Positions 1-8,530 are shown, numbered from the stretch's first letter. The stretch: DNA of 64,000 nucleotides from an uncultured Clostridia bacterium (GCA_944363505.1 CALVUD010000006.1:45493-109492), one strand, 5' to 3'. Numbers and translations: made by a program. Notes: generated from the sequence alone by a model not told the origin.

Positions 1-234
1 CGAAAAGCACATTCCGTGCGCTTCGCCCGGGTTATGGTACGGATCTTGTCCGAGTATGACCGCTTTTACCGACGAATAAGGCGTCGCCTTGAGGGCGTTG
101 AAAATATCGTGCATGTCCGGATAAACGGTATAGCGGGAATATTCCTCTTTCAGGAACTGTCTGAGTTCGTTGTACCATTCGCTCGAAAAGGCGTCCTTTA
201 ACAGTTCGTCCCAGTCGTTTCCGATATTTACCAT
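1..234 (-). CDS. ung: Uracil-DNA glycosylase, family 1 (N-terminal part; cut by window edge)
   Basis: Reading from the ATG at 234 down to base 1 gives 78 uninterrupted codons starting [12 protein letters not shown] and ending in [26 protein letters not shown] is the water-activating motif of family 1 uracil-DNA glycosylases, with the catalytic Asp, and the following PGEAHGMCF belongs to the same active-site region. The enzyme removes uracil from DNA to start base-excision repair. The rest of the gene, including the HPSPLS-type motif, lies outside the window. There is no Shine-Dalgarno before the ATG. A TTGACA/17/TAATAT promoter ends 6 nt upstream of the start, so a leaderless mRNA is inferred. 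The identification is firm; only the extent is unknown. Confidence 0.95.
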   Translation of the reverse strand, partial: MVNIGNDWDELLKDAFSSEWYNELRQFLKEEYSRYTVYPDMHDIFNALKATPYSSVKAVILGQDPYHNPGEAHGMCFS

Positions 235-240
235 ACATAG

Positions 241-269
241 ATATTACAACGCCCGCGAGCATTTGTCAA
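241..269 (-). promoter_or_regulatory. Promoter of ung, predicted leaderless
   Basis: On the minus strand TTGACA (269-264) is followed after exactly 17 nt by TAATAT (246-241). The ung ATG begins 6 nt after the -10 box, which is where sigma-A transcription would start. No ribosome-binding site fits in between. The -35 side abuts the stop codon of the Cys-rich peptide gene. Confidence 0.75.
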
Positions 270-270
270 A

Positions 271-426
271 CTATGTAAGCTGTTCCCCTCCGCATACGGA
301 CTGTTGAGGACATCCGCAGCACAGCACTATCAGCAACATGGCAAGACATTGGTTGTTGCAGCCGGAGTCTCCGCAGCCGCAACACAGCACGATCAGCAAC
401 AAAGCCAAGGAATTGTTCTGAAGCAT
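271..426 (-). CDS. Small Cys-rich hydrophobic peptide with an internal duplication
   Basis: This 51-residue ORF has a strong GGAGGTGAAT site directly before its ATG, which supports real translation. It contains 9 Cys and two copies of one segment: LALLLIVLCCGC at residues 7-18 and LAMLLIVLCCGC at 28-39. The hydrophobic LLLIVL runs look like short membrane-embedded or core segments capped by CCGC clusters. I do not recognise a named family with certainty; it resembles the small high-cysteine hypothetical proteins seen in many gut Clostridia. It is divergent from the ArsR-type regulator at 516, with starts 90 bp apart, so a metal- or redox-linked role under that regulator is possible but only inferred. 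It could be membrane associated. Confidence 0.7.
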   Translation of the reverse strand: MLQNNSLALLLIVLCCGCGDSGCNNQCLAMLLIVLCCGCPQQSVCGGEQLT

Positions 427-515
427 ATTCACCTCCGACGAATTTAGCCGTCTTTCTACAATATGCCCGAGAATGTTTTTGCGTTCCGACTTTATTATTC
501 GTTCGGGAGGTGAAC

Positions 516-905
516 ATGCCGGAAATAATCGCAAGCGACGAAACATGCCGTCTGATACGCACATTCGTACCGTCAAATCAGGATCTGTCGGATATGTGCG
601 CTTTCTTTTCGATATTCTGCGACGTTACCCGAATGAAAATGCTGTCCGCGCTGAGCATAGACGAACTCTGCGTCAGCGACCTGGCGGCGTTGCTGAATTT
701 AAACCAGACGACCGTTTCGCATCAGCTGAAGCTGTTGCGCGACGCGGGACTGGTGGCGACGAGACGCGAAGGCAAGATTATCTTTTACCGTATAGCTTCC
801 GAACACGTCGAAAAAGTAATGAGCGCGGGAACCGTTTATCTGCTGGAAGTTCTGCCGCCCGAACGCATGAACGAACCGTCGCGTCAAGCGGCAAAACAGG
901 CTTAA
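516..905 (+). CDS. ArsR/SmtB-family winged-helix regulator
   Basis: The 129-residue protein has the ArsR core: ELCVSDLAALLNLNQTTVSHQ, then LKLLRDAGLV as recognition helix, then the wing REGKIIFYRI. The start is the ATG preceded by GGGAGGTGA; an in-frame GTG 6 nt upstream lies inside the ribosome-binding site. ArsR proteins repress their own promoters and release DNA on binding metal or another signal. The ELCV-x-D motif keeps the first Cys of the CadC/ArsR alpha-3 metal site (ELCVCD), but the second is Ser. Further Cys occur near the N-terminus (ETCRL, DMCAFFSIFC), so the ligand set is not typical. The divergent gene encodes a Cys-rich peptide and is the likeliest target. Confidence 0.88.
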   Translation: MPEIIASDETCRLIRTFVPSNQDLSDMCAFFSIFCDVTRMKMLSALSIDELCVSDLAALLNLNQTTVSHQLKLLRDAGLVATRREGKIIFYRIASEHVEKVMSAGTVYLLEVLPPERMNEPSRQAAKQA

Positions 906-915
906 CCCTTTTTTG

Positions 916-947
916 CAAAAAAAACGTGCCGAACGGCGCGTTTTTTA
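916..947. terminator. Bidirectional terminator
   Basis: A hairpin with A-run/T-run arms (aaaaacg-t-gcc / ggc-g-cgttttt, loop gaac) lies between the convergent arsR gene and the membrane-protein gene. It is U-rich on the 3' side in both directions, so it can end both transcripts. Confidence 0.75.
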
Positions 948-1496
948 TTCTTTTCCTCTCGTGATCTTTTCGACTATGGGTATCGCGTAGCGGTATCCCC
1001 AAAGCAGCAGCGCGTCGTAAACGAGGAATGCCGCCGTAAATATCAGGTTCAAAATAAAATACAACAAACCCGCGGGTTCCACGGAAACGTTCAGCGCTTC
1101 GAAATTCACGAAAAGTATATCGGTAAGATAATATATCACGAAAAAGACGAAACAGGAATAAACGACTTTCACGGGATAAACGACGTACCATTTTAGCTTG
1201 GGTTCTCTGTTGTGCAACGCCACCGCGAGTATGGTGTAAAATCCGCCTATCAACACAAAAGAAAGAACGTGAATGTTTGCAAAAATCCCGCCGAGCGCGC
1301 TGACCGCGACATAAGCAAGTACGGCTTCGCGGTAATACTTTTTGGTCAGCGGCAAAAGTATCCCGCACGCCGCCAGAATATTAAGACTTAGAGAAAGATT
1401 GCTGACGTAAAACGAAAGAATGACCGCGCCGAGCGAAATCGCCGCGCCTATTCCCGCCAGCGCAAGCCGCGTTGCCGTAAAGCGCGCGCGTTTCAT
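945..1496 (-). CDS. Predicted polytopic membrane protein of unknown function
   Basis: The 183-residue protein has about five or six hydrophobic segments (near 11-31, 36-52, 58-90 as one long or two helices, 103-125 and 142-166). Its ends are charged (MKRARFT and EKITRGKE). The size and helix pattern resemble small integral proteins such as ECF-transporter S components, but I see no diagnostic motif and leave function open. It is the last gene of the operon and starts 1 bp after the stop of the J-like gene, so translational coupling is likely. The stop codon overlaps the terminator shared with arsR. Confidence 0.75.
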   Translation of the reverse strand: MKRARFTATRLALAGIGAAISLGAVILSFYVSNLSLSLNILAACGILLPLTKKYYREAVLAYVAVSALGGIFANIHVLSFVLIGGFYTILAVALHNREPKLKWYVVYPVKVVYSCFVFFVIYYLTDILFVNFEALNVSVEPAGLLYFILNLIFTAAFLVYDALLLWGYRYAIPIVEKITRGKE

Positions 1497-1497
1497 G

Positions 1498-2175
1498 TCA
1501 GCAGCAGGAAATCAGATCCCCGCCCATACATTCGCAGCAGCAGTCGGCGCAAATCAGACTGGTACAGCAATCGCATGGCGTCATCCCCCTGCCGCCGCGG
1601 CGATAGTTTTCGTCGTCGGAATACGACCTTCCCGAACCGCCGTCGTCGCGGTAATTGTAAACTCCGCTGCGCTGATATCCGTCGGAACGGCCTGCGCCAG
1701 CGCCGTCGGGATTCGCGTTGATATGCATCTTGCCCTCCATCTGTTTTAAAGCGGAAGTGTATTTGGCGTTCCCGGGTTCCATCTGTACCGCAAGCCTTAA
1801 CTGCTCGACTGCCTCGGGAGACCTGCGTTTGGAATAATGTATTATCGACTGAAGAAAATGCCATTCCGCCGTCTTTTCGGTGATGCCGTCGAGCACGCTC
1901 TGTGCCTCGTCGTAGCGACGGCTTTTTATCAGATTGTCGGCTTCTTCCAGTCTGTCCGAAACGGTGGTAACGTAATATCTGGACTGCAAAATCTCGTTTG
2001 CGGAGCGGTACGCTTCCTCGATCTCGTCCAGTTTCTCGCACGCCTCTGCGCCCGTTTCACCGGGTTCGAAGCGCTTCGATTCCCATTGACTGCGGGCAGC
2101 TTTATATGCTTCGTAAAGCTCATTTTGGGTTACCGTTTCGCTGACTCCGAGAGTCACAAAAGGGTCTTTCTGCAT
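1498..2175 (-). CDS. J-domain-like protein with TPR-like helices and a Cys-cluster tail
   Basis: The 225-residue protein begins MQKDPFVTLGVSETVTQNEL, a J-domain helix I/II pattern, but the HPD tripeptide needed to stimulate DnaK is missing, so the domain is degenerate. Residues about 80-150 (DRLEEADNLIKSRRYDEAQS, then LRLAVQMEPGNAKYTSALKQ) look like TPR repeats. A Gly/Ser/Arg/Tyr-rich linker follows. The tail carries 10 Cys in about 26 residues, including CDCCTSLICADCCCEC and a terminal CC, which suggests metal binding or disulfide/membrane attachment. It overlaps the DUF5685 gene by 22 bp. The pairing of a J-like protein with DUF5685 is, to my knowledge, recurrent in Clostridia; the joint function is unknown. 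Confidence 0.8.
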   Translation of the reverse strand: MQKDPFVTLGVSETVTQNELYEAYKAARSQWESKRFEPGETGAEACEKLDEIEEAYRSANEILQSRYYVTTVSDRLEEADNLIKSRRYDEAQSVLDGITEKTAEWHFLQSIIHYSKRRSPEAVEQLRLAVQMEPGNAKYTSALKQMEGKMHINANPDGAGAGRSDGYQRSGVYNYRDDGGSGRSYSDDENYRRGGRGMTPCDCCTSLICADCCCECMGGDLISCC

Positions 2176-3023
2176 TTTTTACCTCCGTTTTGGAGCACTT
2201 CGTCGGTCTTTTGTCGGAGACCGAGATATATTACGTTCGAAAGCGGTCCTTCGCTATACACTATACGCATACGGTCGTATGAGGCGCGAATCTCGCGAAT
2301 GTATCCGTAAAGGCGCTCTTTGACTTCGCCCTTTAGTTTTGCCGATTCTTCCTCGGACAATTCCCCTTTCAGGACAAAGGGATTGAAACTCTTTTCTTTC
2401 CGATCCTTCGCCATATCGTCGTAGGCGTCAACGACGTATATCCATCTGCCGAGGTTCGAGCAAAGCGTCTCGGCATCGGCATCGAAACCTTTCAAAGCCG
2501 CTTTGCCGACCGCTACCAGCATTTCGGCTGAATTTTCCGCAAGCGCGTCAACGTCGGCACAACCCGCGCTTTCCAGTTCGCTAAGCTCGGCAAAACATTT
2601 TTTTAACGCGGAATCGAGTTCGGGGAAACGTGCCTTTGCCTTTTTGTATGCCGGGGCTATGGCGCCCGCGGCGGCGGCATACCTTATTCCCCCTTTGTCG
2701 CGCCTGTCGTCGCACAATTTATAGTAGCCTAAAACGGTGTTGATGTCAACTATTCTTTCCTGTACGGGATCGTTTTCCACCACAGGAAATCTGGGACCTA
2801 CCGGGTGCACGAAGCATCTGGCGTCCTTGAAACGCGGCTCCAGATCCTCGTAGTTATGCGCGAGCATGCTCAAAAACGCGATATCGTAATTGACTCCGAG
2901 CCTCATAAGCTGGTTGAAATACTTTTTCGAAATACTCTTGCACAACCCGCAGTAATACGCCTTGTATGTGGCGAAATCCTTGATAAGTATATTGGGTTTG
3001 TCTACTCTGACGTATCCGAACAT
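2154..3023 (-). CDS. DUF5685-family protein
   Basis: The 289-residue protein starts MFGYVRVDKPNILIKDFATY and contains YYCGLCKSI near residues 23-32 and later CFVHPVG, as in the DUF5685 family of Clostridia. It is alpha-helical with no signal peptide. The helical make-up and a conserved Asp-rich stretch (YVVDAYDDMAKD) recall isoprenoid-synthase-like folds, but that is only an impression. Its 3' end overlaps the J-like gene, and it starts 1 bp after trpS ends. The family has no established activity that I know of. Confidence 0.8.
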   Translation of the reverse strand: MFGYVRVDKPNILIKDFATYKAYYCGLCKSISKKYFNQLMRLGVNYDIAFLSMLAHNYEDLEPRFKDARCFVHPVGPRFPVVENDPVQERIVDINTVLGYYKLCDDRRDKGGIRYAAAAGAIAPAYKKAKARFPELDSALKKCFAELSELESAGCADVDALAENSAEMLVAVGKAALKGFDADAETLCSNLGRWIYVVDAYDDMAKDRKEKSFNPFVLKGELSEEESAKLKGEVKERLYGYIREIRASYDRMRIVYSEGPLSNVIYLGLRQKTDEVLQNGGKKCRKTLL

Positions 3024-4022
3024 CTATTTTAATTCCACCAGTCCGACTTTGCGCTTTACTTTCGACATGGTACGACGCGCGATCGCCGAGGCGCGGACGG
3101 CGCCCTCTTTGGCGATGCCGGCAAGGTACTCTTTATCCGTAGTCAATGAGGCGTACCTTTCCCTGACGGGTCTTAAGCGCTCGATCACCGCTTCGGCGCA
3201 CGCCGATTTGAACGCGGCGTAACCTTTGTCGGAATAATTCTTCTCGATTTCCTCGATACTCATACCGCCCATTTCGCTCATTATCGTCATCAGATTGCTG
3301 ACGCCGGGCTTAAGCTCGGGGTCGTAACGCACGACCGAATCGGAATCCGTAACGGCGCGCCTGAATTTACGCATTATCGAATCGGGATCCTCGATTATCG
3401 AAACGGCGGCGTTGGGGTCCGGGTCGGATTTTGACATTTTTGCGGTGGGATCCTGCAAGCTGAACACCCTCGCGCCCTGCTTCGGAATATACGCCTCTGG
3501 CACGGTAAAGGTCGGAGAATACAGGTTGTTGAAACGGATCGCTATGTCGCGGGTGATCTCCAGATGCTGCTTCTGATCGGCGCCCACCGGAACAAGAGAA
3601 GTCTGATACAGCAAAATATCCGCCGCCATCAATACCGGATAATCCAGAAGTCCGATATTGATGTTGTCCTGATGTTTTTGGGATTTGTCCTTGAACTGAG
3701 TCATCCTCTGCATTTCGCCTATATAGGTGAAGCAGTTGAGTATCCAGCTTAGTTCCGCGTGCTCGTGAACGTGGGACTGGAAGTAAAGAACGTTCTTCCG
3801 CGGGTCGAGTCCGCATGCCAGATACTGCGCGAAAAACGACATCGCTCTCTGGCGGTATTCCGCGGGTACCTGCCTGACCGTCAGCGCGTGAAGATCGGCT
3901 ATGCCGTATATGCAATCGTACTCGTCCGAAAGCTTCAGCCAGTTCGTGATCGCGCCGATATAGTTGCCTATAGTGATGATGCCCGTCGGCTGTATGCCGC
4001 TGTATACAACAGGTTTATTCAT
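3024..4022 (-). CDS. trpS: Tryptophanyl-tRNA synthetase
   Basis: The protein is 332 residues, normal for bacterial TrpRS. It has the class I signatures QPTGIITIGNYIGA (HIGH region, residues 11-24) and AKMSKSD (KMSKS, 195-199). Family features GADQKQHLE, near 147-155, and LLDYPVLMAADILLY bind tryptophan and the adenylate. It charges tRNA-Trp in the cytosol. The start overlaps the end of thrC by 8 nt, so the two are translationally coupled. I see no T-box leader here; expression probably follows the operon promoter near 6 kb. Confidence 0.98.
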   Translation of the reverse strand: MNKPVVYSGIQPTGIITIGNYIGAITNWLKLSDEYDCIYGIADLHALTVRQVPAEYRQRAMSFFAQYLACGLDPRKNVLYFQSHVHEHAELSWILNCFTYIGEMQRMTQFKDKSQKHQDNINIGLLDYPVLMAADILLYQTSLVPVGADQKQHLEITRDIAIRFNNLYSPTFTVPEAYIPKQGARVFSLQDPTAKMSKSDPDPNAAVSIIEDPDSIMRKFRRAVTDSDSVVRYDPELKPGVSNLMTIMSEMGGMSIEEIEKNYSDKGYAAFKSACAEAVIERLRPVRERYASLTTDKEYLAGIAKEGAVRASAIARRTMSKVKRKVGLVELK

Positions 4023-5505
4023 CTTTGCTCCTCAGAATGTCGAATAACGTTTTTTCCATATCCTCCTTGTCAATGACGAGGGTATGGATCGGTTCGGCGT
4101 ACCGAAGTTTGGCAATAGCCTCCGGCACTTCCGTCCCGGTAAAGTTATGCAGGCGTTTTATCGCCCTGAAAGCGTCGGGTTCGTCGCTGCCGGTCAGCGA
4201 CATGAAAACGTCGTGGGCGAACTTATAAGGCGAAGCCGTCGAAACGATGACGGTCTTTGTCGGGTCTCCCGTCTCCGTCAGATAGTCGTAATACGCGCTG
4301 ACCGCGACGGCGGTATGCGGATCGAGAAGGTAATCGTGCGTTTCGAAAAAGTTGTCGATAGCGGAAGCGGTGTCCTCCTCGGTAGCGGAATATCCCTGAA
4401 ATTCGGGAAATTCCTCCGTTAGCTTGTCGAAATCCACATAGTACATTCCGAAACGGTTCAGTTCGCTCATGACTTTGTTCACGTATTCGGGTTTGCGGTC
4501 GCCCAGTTCGAACAAAAGCCTTTCGAGGTTGGAGCTTACCAGTATGTCCATCGACGGAGACATCGTTTTGCGGAAGGGACGGTTGACGTCGTATTTTCCC
4601 GTGGTGAAAAAGTCGGTAAGCACGTTGTTGACGTTGCTCGCGACAATGAGTTTGCCCACGGGAATACCCATGCGCATGGCGTAATACGCGGCAAGCACGT
4701 TACCGAAGTTTCCGGTGGGCACGACGAAATTTATCTTGTCGCCCATATCTATCTCTTCAGCGCCGACGAGGTCGAGGTAAGCCGAAACGTAATAAACTAT
4801 CTGCGGCATCAGCCTGCCCCAGTTTATGGAGTTTGCCGAAGACAGCGCGTAGCCCATCTCTTTCAGCTTCTCGTTACACTCGGGATCGGTAAAAATGCGT
4901 TTCACCGCCGTCTGGGCGTCGTCGAAGTTGCCCTTTATCCCGACGACGTGCACGTTGGAACCGGTGGTCGTCTGCATCTGAAGCTTCTGAAGCTCGCTGA
5001 CGCCTTCCGAAGGATAGAATACGATTATCTCGGTGCCCTCGACGTCCTTGAAGCCTTCGAGCGCGGCTTTTCCGGTGTCTCCCGAGGTCGCAACGAGAAT
5101 TAACGTCTTTTCGCCGCCCGCGTATTTTTTCCGCGCGGCGGTCATCAGATACGGCAGTATCGTCAACGCGACGTCCTTGAACGCCAGCGTCGGACCGTGG
5201 AAAAGCTCCATGACGAACGAATCGCCGTCGATATCGATGACGGGCGCGGGTTCGCCGTCCTTAAAACGCGCATACGCCCTGTCGGCGTACTCTTTCAGTT
5301 CCGCCTCGGTATAATCGTCCAGAAAATATTTCATTATGCACGCGGCGCGCTCCGGATAATCCATCCAAAGCATATTTTCCAGCTCTTCCCTGTCCAGTTT
5401 CGGAAAAAACGACGGCACATAAAGACCGCCGTCGGGTGCTATACCTTTCAGTATGGCAACGCCGCCGTAAACCGGCGAAGCGCCGCGCGTTCCGATAAAT
5501 TCCAT
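4015..5505 (-). CDS. thrC: Threonine synthase
   Basis: The 496-residue protein is of the long PLP fold-type II form. GPTLAFKDVAL carries the Schiff-base Lys (about residue 110), and VATSGDTGKAALEGF is the phosphate-binding/Thr-synthase motif. The N-terminal FIGTRG and GGLYVP motifs are typical of the family. It converts O-phosphohomoserine to threonine. It sits between a P-loop ATPase gene (1 bp gap upstream) and trpS (8 nt overlap). No other threonine pathway genes are in the window. Confidence 0.97.
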   Translation of the reverse strand: MEFIGTRGASPVYGGVAILKGIAPDGGLYVPSFFPKLDREELENMLWMDYPERAACIMKYFLDDYTEAELKEYADRAYARFKDGEPAPVIDIDGDSFVMELFHGPTLAFKDVALTILPYLMTAARKKYAGGEKTLILVATSGDTGKAALEGFKDVEGTEIIVFYPSEGVSELQKLQMQTTTGSNVHVVGIKGNFDDAQTAVKRIFTDPECNEKLKEMGYALSSANSINWGRLMPQIVYYVSAYLDLVGAEEIDMGDKINFVVPTGNFGNVLAAYYAMRMGIPVGKLIVASNVNNVLTDFFTTGKYDVNRPFRKTMSPSMDILVSSNLERLLFELGDRKPEYVNKVMSELNRFGMYYVDFDKLTEEFPEFQGYSATEEDTASAIDNFFETHDYLLDPHTAVAVSAYYDYLTETGDPTKTVIVSTASPYKFAHDVFMSLTGSDEPDAFRAIKRLHNFTGTEVPEAIAKLRYAEPIHTLVIDKEDMEKTLFDILRSKDE

Positions 5506-5506
5506 A

Positions 5507-5929
5507 TTACTCCTTTTCGGCGTCCGCCAGTTCGCGGATAAAGTCGGGCAGTTCTTCGTAGTCCGCAGATACCGTCAGCACGAACGTCGCCTCGGTTTTA
5601 TGCGAAATCGCCTTTAATCTTTCGTAAAAGCCGCCCATTTCGGATATGGGTTTCCCTATCATGCGGGCGGCGCCGTCGATAAAGAACAGACGGATGTCGT
5701 AATTTGCCTCCAGCATGCCCTGTATGAACCCTATCAGTCCGTCTTCGGTGGTGATCCTACACTCTTTCGTGTTGGTAAAACGAATCTGGTATTTTATTTC
5801 GCGGATATAACGCGAAGTATCTGTTATGAACACTATGTCGCCCAATTCTTTGGCGATGGACGAGTTGGCCAAGTCGATTATGCGCTTGGTCTTGCCGGTG
5901 CCTTTTGACCCGTATATGATTTTAATCAT
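5507..5929 (-). CDS. Small P-loop ATPase/ATP-binding protein
   Basis: The 140-residue protein starts MIKIIYGSKGTGKTKRIID, with a Walker A motif at residues 7-14 (GSKGTGKT). A Walker B-like strand, IRLFFIDGA, occurs near residues 78-86. It is little more than a single P-loop domain, and many Clostridia carry such a short protein annotated only as ATP-binding or PilT-like. The substrate is unknown. It heads the operon: a TTGAAA/16/TACAAT promoter lies about 50 bp upstream, an AGAGGAC site precedes the ATG, and thrC follows after 1 bp. Confidence 0.8.
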   Translation of the reverse strand: MIKIIYGSKGTGKTKRIIDLANSSIAKELGDIVFITDTSRYIREIKYQIRFTNTKECRITTEDGLIGFIQGMLEANYDIRLFFIDGAARMIGKPISEMGGFYERLKAISHKTEATFVLTVSADYEELPDFIRELADAEKE

Positions 5930-5976
5930 TAAAGTCCTCTCTGCATTTTTTGGAAAGCAAAAACTTCCCTATATAC

Positions 5977-6004
5977 ATTGTATCAAATTTCCCGCATTTT
6001 TCAA
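5977..6004 (-). promoter_or_regulatory. Promoter of the P-loop/thrC/trpS operon
   Basis: Minus-strand TTGAAA (6004-5999), a 16-bp spacer and TACAAT (5982-5977) lie about 48 bp before the P-loop gene ATG. An imperfect hairpin with arms CAAATTCCC and GGGAAATTTG overlaps this region and may weakly end the upstream synthase transcript. Confidence 0.65.
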
Positions 6005-6023
6005 GAGGGAATTTGCCCGCGGA

Positions 6024-7424
6024 TCAATTTTTCGAAGCGACGAATTTCAGGTATCTTTCCCCGTCGCCTTCCTTTATCAATCCGACCAGTTCGTCGTCGC
6101 TCATGACCGTCGTTCTGCCGTCCGCATACTCCGCGTCGACCCTGTCTTTAATATACGAAACCAACGGGTCGCGCTTGTCAAGCATGTCGTCGCCCCTCAG
6201 TTTAAAATACGCGTTGATCCAGAATGCTATTCCCGCCAGTCCGGAGTGCGAATCGATTGCGACCATGGGCGGACGACCGAGTATCTTTTCGGTATCGAAG
6301 ATATTGTATATCTCCTTGTCCTTCATCATGCCGTCGGCGTGAATGCCCGCGCGGGTCAGGTTGAAGTTCCTGCCGACGAACGGCGTCCCGGGCGGGATCT
6401 CGTAACCCATTTTCTTTTCGAAATACTCGGCGATCTCGGTGATGACCTCAAGATTCATTCCGCCGCTGTCGCCCCTCAGCGAGCAATATTCCATCGCCAT
6501 CGCTTCGAGCGGACAGTTACCCGTCCTTTCGCCTATCCCGAGCAGCGTGCAGTTGACCGCCGAAGCACCGTACAGCCACGCCGTTGCGGCGTTTGTTACG
6601 ACCTTATAAAAATCGTTGTGTCCGTGCCACTCCAAAAGCGACGACGGGATCTCGGCATAGTGTTTCAAACCGTATATGATGCCCTGAACGCTTCTGGGCA
6701 TCGCCGCGCCGGGATAGGTTACGCCGTAACCCATGGTGTCGCAACAACGTATCTTTATCGGAATACCGCTTTCGTCCATCAGCTCTTTCAGCTTGGAAGC
6801 GAAAGGTACCACGAAACCGTAATAATCGGCTCTGGTGATGTCTTCGAAATGGCAACGCGGCTTGACGCCTATATCCAGCGCCATTTTGACGACGCCCAGA
6901 TACTTGTCCATGGCCTGCGCGCGCGTCAGATTCATTTTCTTGAAGATGTGATAGTCGGAACAGCTGACGAGTATGCCGGTTTCCTTCAAACCCATTTCCT
7001 TGACCAGCTTGAAATCGTTTGCGGTGGCGCGTATCCAGCTGGTAACCTCGGGAAATTCGAGTCCCAGATCCTGGCAACGCCTGACCGCTTCCTTGTCGGA
7101 ATCGGAATAGATAAAGAATTCGCTTTGGCGTATCAGACCGTTTTTCCCGCCCAGACGGCTCATCATTTTGTACAAGTCGACGATCTCGTCGGGAGTGAAC
7201 GGTCTGGAACCCTGCTGTCCGTCGCGGAACGTGGTGTCGGTTATCCATATGTTTTCCGCCGCGCGCATCGGAACGTGCATGAAGTTGAACAGCGTTTTGG
7301 GTACCGATTCGTAGTCGAACATCTCCCTGAACAGATGCGGTTCGGTTACGTCCTGAAGTTCGTGCGTGAAGTTGTGTGTTTCCAGCAGGTTTACCGAGTC
7401 GTTGTAAAAAATCTTGTCTTTCAT
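6024..7424 (-). CDS. HMGL/isopropylmalate-synthase-superfamily enzyme; possible Re-citrate synthase
   Basis: The 466-residue protein carries the signature TTFRDGQQ (64-71) of the citramalate/isopropylmalate/homocitrate synthase superfamily, and HGHND (267-271), whose His residues bind the metal. The C-terminal part (GRNFNLTRAGIHADGMM) matches the substrate-lid region. It lacks the LeuA-type regulatory domain of classical 500+ residue isopropylmalate synthases, and no leu genes are adjacent. In anaerobic Clostridia such proteins include the Re-face citrate synthase, known from Clostridium kluyveri to be phylogenetically related to homocitrate and isopropylmalate synthases. I therefore infer condensation of acetyl-CoA with oxaloacetate or a related 2-oxoacid. 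It lies 38 bp downstream of prfA, probably co-transcribed. Confidence 0.82.
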   Translation of the reverse strand: MKDKIFYNDSVNLLETHNFTHELQDVTEPHLFREMFDYESVPKTLFNFMHVPMRAAENIWITDTTFRDGQQGSRPFTPDEIVDLYKMMSRLGGKNGLIRQSEFFIYSDSDKEAVRRCQDLGLEFPEVTSWIRATANDFKLVKEMGLKETGILVSCSDYHIFKKMNLTRAQAMDKYLGVVKMALDIGVKPRCHFEDITRADYYGFVVPFASKLKELMDESGIPIKIRCCDTMGYGVTYPGAAMPRSVQGIIYGLKHYAEIPSSLLEWHGHNDFYKVVTNAATAWLYGASAVNCTLLGIGERTGNCPLEAMAMEYCSLRGDSGGMNLEVITEIAEYFEKKMGYEIPPGTPFVGRNFNLTRAGIHADGMMKDKEIYNIFDTEKILGRPPMVAIDSHSGLAGIAFWINAYFKLRGDDMLDKRDPLVSYIKDRVDAEYADGRTTVMSDDELVGLIKEGDGERYLKFVASKN

Positions 7425-7462
7425 GTTTATTCCTTATAACGGGTTTTGATCCCGTAATTCGT

Positions 7463-8530
7463 TCAGTCGGCAACGTCGCCGAGTTTTAAGTTCCTGTCGT
7501 ATAACTGGAGCGCTTCCACCATTTCGAACATGTCGCCGTCCATGAAATCGGGAAGATTGTAAAGCGTCAGCCCTATCCTGTGATCGGTAACCCTGCCCTG
7601 AGGGAAGTTGTACGTCCTGATCCTTTCGCTTCGGTCGCCCGTTCCCACCTGGGTCTTGCGGTTCAAGGCGTATTCTTTGTCTTTTTGCGTCCTGAAATGG
7701 TCGTAAAGACGCGAATTCATTACTTTCCACGCCTTTTCGCGGTTTTTTATCTGACTGCGCTCGTCCTGGCACTCCACGACTATTCCCGTGGGCAGATGGG
7801 TTATCCTGACGGCGGATTCGGTCTTGTTGACGTGCTGCCCGCCCGCGCCGCCGCTGCGGTAAGTATCGATTTTAAAATCCTTTTCGTTGAAGTCCACGAC
7901 CACTTCTTCCGCCTCAGGAAGCACCGCCACCGTGCATGTGGAAGTATGCACCCTGCCCTGCGACTCCGTTTCGGGCACGCGCTGAACGCGGTGCACGCCC
8001 GATTCGTATTTCATTTTGGAATAGGCGCCCTTGCCGTTCAGCATGAACACGGCTTCCTTTACGCCGCCGAGTTCGGTTTCGTTCAGGTTGATCTCCTCGA
8101 CTTTCCACCTGAGACGCTCGGCGAAACGGTGATACATTCTCATCAAATCCGCCGCGAAAAGGCTGGCTTCCTCGCCGCCCGCGCCGCCGCGGATCTCGAT
8201 AATGACGTTTTTGTCGTCCATCGGATCCTTGGGGATCAGCAATATCTTCAGCTCGTCCTTAAGAGCGTCGCGTTTCGATAAAAGCTCGGCGTATTCGGCT
8301 TCGGCAAGTTCCGCCATCTCGGCGTCTTCCGATCGCGTCATTTCGCGGCAAAGCTCGGCTTCTTCCTCGTTTTTCAGATAAGCGGTGTATTTCTCTGCCA
8401 CCTCTTCCAAAGAAGCGCGCTCTTTCACCAGCGACTGCCACAGCTCGCGTTTCTTGACGATCTCGGGATCGGCTATCTGCTCGGTAAGCTCGTTGAAGCG
8501 TTTCAGCATAGCTTCGAGTTTTTCAAACAT
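7463..8530 (-). CDS. prfA: Peptide chain release factor 1
   Basis: At 355 residues it is full length for RF1. [15 protein letters not shown] contains the GGQ tripeptide (230-232) that triggers peptidyl-tRNA hydrolysis. [14 protein letters not shown] contains the PxT stop-codon recognition tripeptide (186-188), which marks RF1 (UAA/UAG) rather than RF2 (SPF). Its ATG is directly adjacent to the stop of the DUF1385-PrmC gene, which encodes the enzyme that methylates the Gln of GGQ; this is the classical prmC-prfA pairing. Confidence 0.98.
   Translation of the reverse strand: MFEKLEAMLKRFNELTEQIADPEIVKKRELWQSLVKERASLEEVAEKYTAYLKNEEEAELCREMTRSEDAEMAELAEAEYAELLSKRDALKDELKILLIPKDPMDDKNVIIEIRGGAGGEEASLFAADLMRMYHRFAERLRWKVEEINLNETELGGVKEAVFMLNGKGAYSKMKYESGVHRVQRVPETESQGRVHTSTCTVAVLPEAEEVVVDFNEKDFKIDTYRSGGAGGQHVNKTESAVRITHLPTGIVVECQDERSQIKNREKAWKVMNSRLYDHFRTQKDKEYALNRKTQVGTGDRSERIRTYNFPQGRVTDHRIGLTLYNLPDFMDGDMFEMVEALQLYDRNLKLGDVAD

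Noticed and set aside
5826..7439. 537-codon plus-strand ORF opposite the synthase gene
   Set aside because: It is an antisense shadow of a well-recognised enzyme gene with family motifs, has no ribosome-binding site and reads as low-complexity Arg/His/Val-rich sequence.
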